A stretch of DNA of 64,000 nucleotides, from the NCBI GenBank assembly GCA_020746995.1, contig JAGPXD010000002.1:1984001-2048000 (forward strand), in the 5' to 3' direction. Shown here one piece after another: positions 57,597 to 64,000 of the stretch. The stretch comes from Plectosphaerella cucumerina (lineage: Eukaryota; Ascomycota; Sordariomycetes; Glomerellales; Plectosphaerellaceae). The notes under the pieces are model-generated. The model saw only the letters and a list, made by a program, of their open reading frames with translations. It was not told where the DNA came from and searched no databases. The stretch's first letter is position 1. Each line of letters starts with the position of its first letter. The position numbers and the translations under genes are program-made.

Positions 57597-58833
57597 GATG
57601 TGGCTTCGCCAAGAACCTGTCTGATGATGAATGGGTAGGACAACATCCCGACGCCGAGCAGATGAACTCTGGCTTATATGAGGGTATTGACATCCCGGCG
57701 TCGGTGTCTGGCCTGCCCCGATGTTCCGTTCAGGCCCATGTCGGCTCCTCAGCCGCTGTTCGCAAGACCCGGCTAAAGCACGTCATGGACGAGCTGGCGA
57801 ATGGCGCGACGAGTCCATCGCCATTTGCACCGATGCTCGGATGTTGCGAAGCATTTAGCCCGCGGATCCACCAAACTAGTATGACACTGCAGCGATCCTG
57901 GCCTTCCTTCTAGGTACTTGGGTTTCGCTTGTGTCAATAACCCCCCAGAACAGGTGTGTTATCCTCGACTCAAATGCATGCCTTTCCAGAGCTAGCACTC
58001 GGACAGTTTGGAGTCTAAATGGAGTCCCCCTTCGGGAAAGTTGCCAGGCTTTGGCATCTGGACCACAAAGACCATGTTGCGGATACCTTACCTCGACTCG
58101 ACGGAGTATTTGTAAGAAACGAACAACGCTATTGCTTCGGATGAGAAACTGGTGAACTTCATGACTTCGTCGTCCGTGGTTCATTTCAGGAACATGGACC
58201 AGGCTGGCAGGTATCACTCTGGGCATCGAGCTCGAAAACATATTCCTCATAAAGTGCGCCAAAAGATGAATGACTGCAGACTCGGCCTGTCATTGACCAG
58301 TACAATTACTCAAATCATTGGCTTGCATGCACACGACACACGTACCCGAAGATGTAGGGTTCCCTTGTCTACACAGCATCAGGCTCTCGGTTAAGATCAT
58401 CCACCAAGCAGATTCAAGAACCAAAGCATCCAATGCTTTGCCCTGTCACCATCTCAAGAGCTCTCTTCTGTCACTCGGTGACCAACTCATCCTAGACTTG
58501 CCAGCATCGGGGCTCTATTACCCGGCGCCAATCCCTGTCAGGCTGTGCAACCCTTTCGCAATGTGCAATGTCACCCTGCATGATGGGGAAACAAGGTTGT
58601 CTGGGCGATTTCAGGTTGCCCGTCGACGACATAACTGGCCCAAGACGACGGGCCGCGTCGAAGGATTGCTGGACGGGCACATTAGTCTTCAATCTTACCC
58701 CGCGTTCTCAAGCACAGGCATGAGCCTGTTGTCTTAAGAGCAAGGTGCGGTGCCTGCCATCAGCAGCAGGCTGCACGTTCCCATTGTCTTGCCTCCTCTG
58801 AGACCTCAGTATACAAGATACTCCTACGCAACC
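57597..58833. other. Divergent intergenic region, sulfatase and membrane-tethered protein
   Basis: 1.24 kb. It contains the sulfatase TATA box. A 128-codon reverse frame at 57876-58262 has no domain and is not called. Confidence 0.5.
57673..57679 (-). promoter_or_regulatory. TATA-like box of the sulfatase gene
   Basis: Reverse strand ATATAAG in CTCATATAAGCCAG, 77 bp upstream of the first ATG of the sulfatase gene. Confidence 0.45.
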
Positions 58834-59848
58834 ATGCCGACCTCCCTCATCTCAGACGTCAGCTTCGTCAACCTCGGCACCTTGACAACAACCTTCACCC
58901 TCCCGACGAACTGTCTGGGAAACTCCGAGTTCCAGGCCCTCGCGGCGACAGACTTCCCGCAGCGACCCCTCTTCGCGACCCAGTGCGATCCAAGCAAGCC
59001 TTTCACCATCGGTGACTGCTTGCCAGGCGGCGAACAGCGGGACAACTACGCCGAAGATAACGCGGGCCGTCAGAACACGGCCATCTTCTACCACTCGCCA
59101 GGCAATGTGTGCCCTCAGGGATGGAAGACGGCTGGCGTCGTCGAGAAGGACGGAGATGGCTCCCTGAGCGCCGAGGGTGTCTTTGTCGCGACCGAGTTCA
59201 CCTGGGGTCCGGGTGACGTGCAGTCTAGGCCGCCGTTCCAGCCCATTCCGAACTACCTCGCCGTGGCCCTGGACGAGGAGGAAACGGCCATCATCTGCTG
59301 TCCGAGGTAGATCTTATTAGAGAGAGCTAGTCTTTGCTTGTAGTCAACTGACCCCCCCTAGCGACCTGACAGCCGACCCTCTGGACGGCTTCTGCAAGGG
59401 CACGACCCCGGTCGAGTCGTTCGTCGCGTCGACCGCCTGCATGATGGGCTACCAGTGGATAAACCCGTCAGAAGTGACAGCGACGTATACGTACAACGAT
59501 GTGGTGGTGACCGAGACGAAGGTTGTCCTGCCCAGCACCGCGTCGATCAGCATCTCGGTCATCCAACGCATCGAGCTCGTGGCCACGCGGACGACGGCGT
59601 CGGACGATGACGGCATGGAAAGAACGGTGTATGCAACGTCTGAATTCGTGGGCTACACGGACTTCCCGGCGGTTTATCTCGTCAACAAGGGTGAAGAGGC
59701 GGATGAGGGTGATGATAATGGTGGGGCGGAAGAAAGCAGCGGCGGGACGGGCAACGACGACGGGAACGCTGCGAGCGGCAGGACAGCTGCACTGGGGCAG
59801 GGAGGATTCATGTTGGTATTGTTCTGGGGTCTTTATCTTTTGCTGTAG
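58834..59848 (+). CDS. Uncharacterised Cys-containing protein with C-terminal membrane/GPI-type tail
   Basis: Exons 58834-59306 and 59362-59848, giving 319 aa. The start MPTSLISDVSFVNLGTLTTTFTLP matches the opening of a large group of uncharacterised ascomycete proteins (LGxLTTTFTxPxxC) with Cys-rich ectodomains and no classical N-terminal signal peptide. Cysteines occur in NCLG, QCDPS, DCLPGG, NVCPQGW and ICCPR, continuing in FCKG and ACMMGYQ after the intron. An acidic Gly/Asp-rich linker (GEEADEGDDNGGAEESSGG) leads to a hydrophobic C-terminal 19 residues, a possible membrane anchor or GPI signal. Function is unknown. The missing signal peptide could mean an unseen upstream exon. Confidence 0.75.
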
Positions 59849-60250
59849 TTTCGTATTTGCCATGCCGCGGTGTGTTGCGTCAAGTCAAGCAAAGTAGGGC
59901 CGCGGGCGCAGATGGTCAGAGCCTCAGTTGGACTCGTTGCATGCAGGGCTGCCTACCTACCAGGCTGCGCGCCTATCTACAGTACGTCAAGTTGAAATCA
60001 TTTCCCTCCATTTCCAGGTAGAGTTAGGCGACGGCACACTCAGTACAAAGTCTAAGAGCACCGTACAAGGCGAAAATACTGGTCTTTGCCGGGATAGTAG
60101 CCCGAGTCACCGGGGTTGAATGCCTGGTTCCGTCCAATTGCCCCCCCTTCCCCCTTCTCCTTTTGCCGACCTGATAGATGAAGCTGTGCACTTTTGTAGC
60201 TGCGTCTGCAATGATTCCTCTGCCCATCAGTCCGTGCCAAGCCCGAACCC
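59849..60250. other. Short intergenic between convergent genes
   Basis: 402 bp between the 3' ends of the membrane-tethered and Kre9-like genes. Nothing else seen. Confidence 0.5.
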
Positions 60251-60766
60251 CTAAAAGTGCACCGCCGTGATGAAGGCCGCGGCGAGAAGCAGCCAAGCCG
60301 GCGTCATGGCCGCAACGGAACTCTCGTGGCCCTCATACCCCCCGACCTGAAAAACCTCGCTTTCACTTGTCACAAAGCCGCCGTCCGAACGACCTCTCAA
60401 AGCGACCTGAAACTGGACCGTCGCCTTCTGCCTCTCCTCCGTGGCGTCAGGGTGGCTCTCCATGTACTCCCGAACCTGAGTGGGATTCCATTCAAATACG
60501 CCGGCGGTCAGGGTGTGGTTGGTGACGAGATTTTCGGTCCAAGTGTCCGAGGTTCTCTCGGCATCGCCAGGTTGAAGCATGATGAATTGCATGTCGACAG
60601 TGAGGTAGCGCAGACCCTGGATTGTTCCCGAATCGGGATCTCCCCAGGCGACGGTGATGGTTGGGGCGGATACATTGAGAGGAGTGCCGGCGTCTGGGCT
60701 TGTGAAGACGGTCGCGGCACTGGTGCCAAGCGCGAAAAGAAGGGGGAGACTGAGTGAGGCTTTCAT
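60251..60766 (-). CDS. Small secreted GPI-type protein with Kre9/Knh1-like domain
   Basis: Intronless, 171 aa. Signal peptide MKASLSLPLLFALGTSAA is followed by VFTSPDAGTPLNVSAPTITVAWGD, which fits the Ser/Thr-rich Kre9/Knh1-like N-terminal domain (TSPxxGxxxxxGxxxxVxW). Two or three N-glycosylation sites are present (NVSA, NHTL). The C-terminus SVAAMTPAWLLLAAAFITAVHF is hydrophobic with small residues before it, as in GPI-anchor signals. Fungal members are cell-wall-associated and are often linked to beta-1,6-glucan or wall structure, although most are uncharacterised. It is the convergent neighbour of another putative surface protein at 58.8 kb. Confidence 0.78.
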   Translation of the reverse strand: MKASLSLPLLFALGTSAATVFTSPDAGTPLNVSAPTITVAWGDPDSGTIQGLRYLTVDMQFIMLQPGDAERTSDTWTENLVTNHTLTAGVFEWNPTQVREYMESHPDATEERQKATVQFQVALRGRSDGGFVTSESEVFQVGGYEGHESSVAAMTPAWLLLAAAFITAVHF

Positions 60767-61979
60767 GGTGACTTGGCTTTGGTGATGAGAGCGTGAGGCC
60801 TTCAGGGGGGTAAGAGAGGGAGGATGGTTGTTGGAATCAGCGCGACCCTCGGCATATGAAGTCCACGAACACACATGCAAGGCCAGGTCGGGATCACGCG
60901 AAAGACCCTGGGCTCGGGGTCCGAGATATCCACCTACCTGCATCCATCAATGGTACCACCTCGGACGAAATGAGCTGCCAGAGGGACTGTCTTGGCACAC
61001 CGTTTTTGGAGCCTGCTGTGACGCTTTACTGGTTCGGTTTGCGAGGTGGTTTTGGAGGGGTTTCCTGGGCTCTATGTTCCTCAGGCTTCAAGTTATATTT
61101 TCCATGTTGGTCAAACCGACATGGCACTGGATGGTCCTGATGGCTCCTGTCGCTCCAGTTGACGATATCCCTCTCTTCCTCGGAGGTGGGAGTAAGTTGG
61201 AAGCTCGATTTTCAGACCGCCTGACACGTCTGTTTTTCCAATGACCAGGATAAGAGAATGGATCTCCCTAGGGGAGAACGGCCGAAGAGCCTATTTGGCA
61301 CCAACCGCACAAGACGGCCCCTGCCCGACAGTCCAGGTGCCACTCCGGCCCAACAAGTGTCCACTTTAGAAGGCCGGGATCGCTGCTTGGCTATCAGATC
61401 TTTCAGGCTGGAGATCATTGGCTCTCGAAATCTTCAGGGGGTCGAGTCATCGTGACCTCGGACCCGGGTACGAGTCGTTCATCGCACAGACACCATTGCT
61501 GAACACCTGTCAAGGAAACCCGCACGCTCGGAAGGGCGGACGACAAAGAAAGTGCCTGAGAGCTCATCCCCCTGGACGAAACCATGGCCCATTGATATCA
61601 CTGCTCTCACCCCGCCGCTTTGCCAACCTTTGCCAATAAGTTGCCTATCGGCGATTGGGACCTGTGATGTATTTCCACGTCCCCAGACCAGCCCCTGTCT
61701 TCGTGGGCATCGTTTTCAACACCAAAACTCCATTTGATGCTGGCCCCAAACGATGGGGCGCTTGACTCACTAACTGTCGAAAGTGGCCTTGGTTTGTAAT
61801 CAGAAAGGCGCATAAGGGCGCAGGTGGATCATGGCCGTCACTAGCCGACGAAGCTGAAGTCCCCGATGAGGAGTCACACTCATCGACCACCTCCTCAATA
61901 TAAGACGTCAATCGCGCCAGACTTGGAGCTCATACTGAAGCTTCAAACAAGTACCAGCCGGGTGTACCCAATCGCAACC
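60767..61979. other. Divergent intergenic region, Kre9-like and PhzF genes
   Basis: 1.2 kb of upstream DNA for two genes. It includes the PhzF TATA-like box. No gene called. Confidence 0.5.
61899..61904 (+). promoter_or_regulatory. TATA-like box of the PhzF-family gene
   Basis: TATAAG in CAATATAAGACG, about 75 bp before the ATG at 61980. It supports that ATG over the in-frame ATG at 61866, which lies upstream of this box. Confidence 0.45.
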
Positions 61980-62936
61980 ATGGCCGACCTCGACTTCGTC
62001 ACCCTCGACGTCTTCACGACGACGCCCTACAAGGGCAACCCCCTCGCCATCGTGCACCTCCCTCCCCCCGACTCGGGCGTCTCCCTCTCCCACGAGCAGA
62101 AGCTCGCCATCACCGGCGAGTTCAACCTCTCCGAGACTGTCTTCCTGCACTCCGCCGAGGCCGCCACCGCCTCGGGCCTCGACGCCACCACCACGCGCCG
62201 CATTGACATCTACATGCCCGGCCGGGAGCTCCCCTTCGCGGGCCACCCAACCATCGGCTCGGCAAAGTACCTCGAGCCCCTCGGCATCACCCAGCTCATC
62301 ACGAAGGCCGGGCCAATCCCCATCCGCTTCGCCTCGGGCATCGCCAGCGCCTCTATCCCCCACGACACGCACCTGAACTCGCAAACTCTCCAGGATGCCG
62401 AGGCCCGCATTGATACCTCCCGCCTACACTCCACCTCCGAGATCCGCGCCGCCGAGCTCGCGGCTCCCATCTTCGCCATCGTCAAGGGCATGACCTTTGC
62501 CCTGATCCGTCTCCCGTCGCTCGAGGCCCTCGCCCAGGTCGGGCCAGGAGCCTTCCCCATCGCGCCAAAGGACATCATGGACGACGGCTGGAGCGACACC
62601 TTCATCGGTCGTTACTACAACGTCCTGACGGAGACGAGCGTGTCAGACGCGGGGGTGAGGACGGTGAAGCTGCGAACGAGGATGGTGGAGACGACGCTGG
62701 AGGACCCGGCCACGGGGTCTGCGGCGTGTGCGCTAACGAGCTACCTTGCGCTGCATGAGTATGAGGAGAAGAAGATCCGGTTCGAGCTGACGCAGGGCGT
62801 TGAGATGGGTAGGCAGAGCGATATCGTGGTGGATATCACGGTGGGTGTGGAGGGTGGTGTGAGGCGGATCGAAGAGGTGTTGCTCGGGGGTACGGCGAGG
62901 CAGATCATGAAGGGCAAGCTTGCCGTGCCGCCGTAA
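61980..62936 (+). CDS. PhzF-family isomerase/epimerase-like protein
   Basis: Intronless, 318 aa. The two-lobe PhzF fold is evident from LDFVTLDVFTTTPYKGNPLAIV at the start, the catalytic Glu52 in FNLSETVFL, DIYMPGRELPFAGHPTIGSAKYL (GHPTIG at 88-93) and the second-lobe motif LEDPATGSAACALTSYLA. The family includes PhzF of phenazine synthesis, diaminopimelate-epimerase relatives and many fungal proteins of unknown substrate (yeast Yhi9). Here no phenazine or secondary-metabolite genes are nearby. The active-site residues look intact. The neighbouring SDR gene is convergent with a 192-bp gap. Confidence 0.93.
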   Translation: MADLDFVTLDVFTTTPYKGNPLAIVHLPPPDSGVSLSHEQKLAITGEFNLSETVFLHSAEAATASGLDATTTRRIDIYMPGRELPFAGHPTIGSAKYLEPLGITQLITKAGPIPIRFASGIASASIPHDTHLNSQTLQDAEARIDTSRLHSTSEIRAAELAAPIFAIVKGMTFALIRLPSLEALAQVGPGAFPIAPKDIMDDGWSDTFIGRYYNVLTETSVSDAGVRTVKLRTRMVETTLEDPATGSAACALTSYLALHEYEEKKIRFELTQGVEMGRQSDIVVDITVGVEGGVRRIEEVLLGGTARQIMKGKLAVPP

Positions 62937-63128
62937 GCATGACTGGCGAATTGAAGGTCAAGTAAACGAGGCTGTCGAGACTCTGTTGCTGTAGGGGGTG
63001 AAAGCCGATGTGGGAGGGGCTGGCCTGGTGGTGAGTCTGCGGGACTGAGCTACTGCTCTATCAATTGATCTCCATCACACTCATCGAAGGAATCCGATGC
63101 TTATTCATAACCTTTATTACTTCGTAAT

Positions 63129-64000
63129 CTACACGCTCGAGTATCCGCCGTCGATGATCAAATTCGCGCCTACACAACAAGTCAGTCATGCCACACACAG
63201 CCCTCAACACACGCTTTAACTCACCGGTCATGTAGCTCGACGCCTCACTCGCCAAAAACACATACGCGCCCTTGAGCTCGGCTGGGTCGCAGAATCGCGT
63301 AGCCGGCACCAGCTCAGGCCACGCCTTGCGCCACGCCTCGGGCAGTGTCGAGATCATATCAGTAGCGATATACCCCGGCGAGATGCAGTTGACGCGTGCA
63401 AAGTCGACCCACTCGATAGCGAGCGATTTCGCAAGGTGCGTCACCGCCGCCTTGGACGCGTTGTAGACGGACTGCTGCTGGGGAATGTTGACGAGCACGC
63501 CCGAGACGGACGAGGTGATGATGATGCTCGCGCGTCCGGGGCCGCCGGCCTTCTTCTGCGCATCAAAGACGCGCGCAGCGGCCTGGGCCGTCCACAGGGC
63601 GCCGTTGAAGTTGACGTCCATGATCTCGCGGGCGTCGGCCTCGGGGTAGTCGAGGGCGGCGATGTGGCCGGAGATGCCTGCGTTGGCGACGCAGATGTCG
63701 AGACGGCCGAAATCGGCGACGACGGAGGCGACGGCGGCGTCGACGTCGGTGCGGCTCTTGACGTCGCAGCGGTAGGCGCGGACGGTGACGCCGTTGCCGG
63801 CGGCGGAGAGCTCGGCGGCCACGGCGTCGGCGGCCTCAGGCTTGGTGGAGGTGTAGGTTACTGCGACGGCGGCGCCGGCCTCGGCGAGGGCGCGGGAGAC
63901 TTCGAGGCCGATGCCGCGGCAGCCGCCGGTGACGAGGGCGACCTTGCCGGCAAGGTTGAAGTGCGAGAGCACGGGGGCCGAGGGGTTCGAGTGCGTGGGG
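63129..64000 (-). CDS. Short-chain dehydrogenase/reductase, sorbose/xylulose-reductase-like (5' end beyond window)
   Basis: Exons 63225-64000 (continuing past the edge) and 63129-63169, separated by a 55-nt intron. The frame stays open to the window end, and the residues THSNPSAPVLSHFNLAGK fit the usual N-terminal extension of fungal sugar/polyol SDRs, so the start lies outside. Classical SDR motifs are TGGCRGIG for NAD(P), ANAG, the catalytic Ser in ITSSVSG, the YNASK dyad, and NCISPGYIATDM. The short last exon supplies the family C-terminus ANLIIDGGYSSV. It resembles NADP-dependent L-xylulose, sorbose, mannitol or D-arabinitol dehydrogenases. The substrate is not decided by sequence. A frame starting at GTG inside the window is not the true start. 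Confidence 0.92.

Overview
The window is GC-rich filamentous-fungal DNA. The genes carry short spliceosomal introns of mostly 46-80 nt with GT-AG ends and CTAAC/CTGAC branch sites. Housekeeping genes use strongly C-ending codons and intergenic spaces are long and TE-poor. A secreted NLP, a CE5-like protein with a fungal cellulose-binding domain, a bZIP-DUF3425 factor and a NACHT NLR-like protein together suggest a plant-associated Pezizomycotina, most likely a Sordariomycete (a Colletotrichum-like lineage is my guess from gene content only). Twenty protein-coding genes can be modelled. One, at the right edge, is cut by the window. I saw no tRNA, rRNA, CRISPR or intact transposon.

Region by region. 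(1) 0-17 kb: CDK1/cdc2, a type-1 NLP (reverse), a DUF1593/Sde182-like protein (reverse), then an 8.5-kb gene-free stretch ending in a 2-kb pyrimidine-rich tract in front of a Pcl-type cyclin (17.1-18.3 kb). (2) 21-34 kb, an accessory-looking block: bZIP-DUF3425 factor, eight-exon ACS-family MFS transporter, CE5-like/CBM1 secreted protein that has lost its catalytic residues, NACHT NLR-like protein, Zn2Cys6 regulator and PhyH-type dioxygenase. (3) 35-50.6 kb, a core block: double-bromodomain Bdf1, a Utp12-domain (Utp5-like) ribosome-biogenesis protein, Mgs1/WRNIP1, the A-type Fe-S protein Isa1, the ARMH3/DUF1741 orthologue and an unrecognised 644-aa protein with repeated short motifs. (4) 50.6-55.6 kb without a gene. 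(5) 55.6-64 kb: arylsulfatase, an uncharacterised membrane-tethered protein, a Kre9/Knh1-like small GPI-type protein, a PhzF-family protein and an SDR dehydrogenase.

The most interesting signals are these: the CE5-like protein in which Ser, His and the oxyanion loop are all replaced while the fold cysteines, the Asp and a CBM1 remain; a 166-nt intron in the ARMH3 gene with a back-to-back acceptor/donor (a zero-length exon, i.e. candidate recursive splicing); a GC-AG intron that must be used to make the zinc cluster of the Zn2Cys6 regulator; three length-multiple-of-three, stop-free introns; and duplicated RRFxPxxIET and PIGESxMPLI motifs in the unknown 644-aa protein. All gene models come from reading frames and splice signals by eye. 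No homology search or expression data were available.
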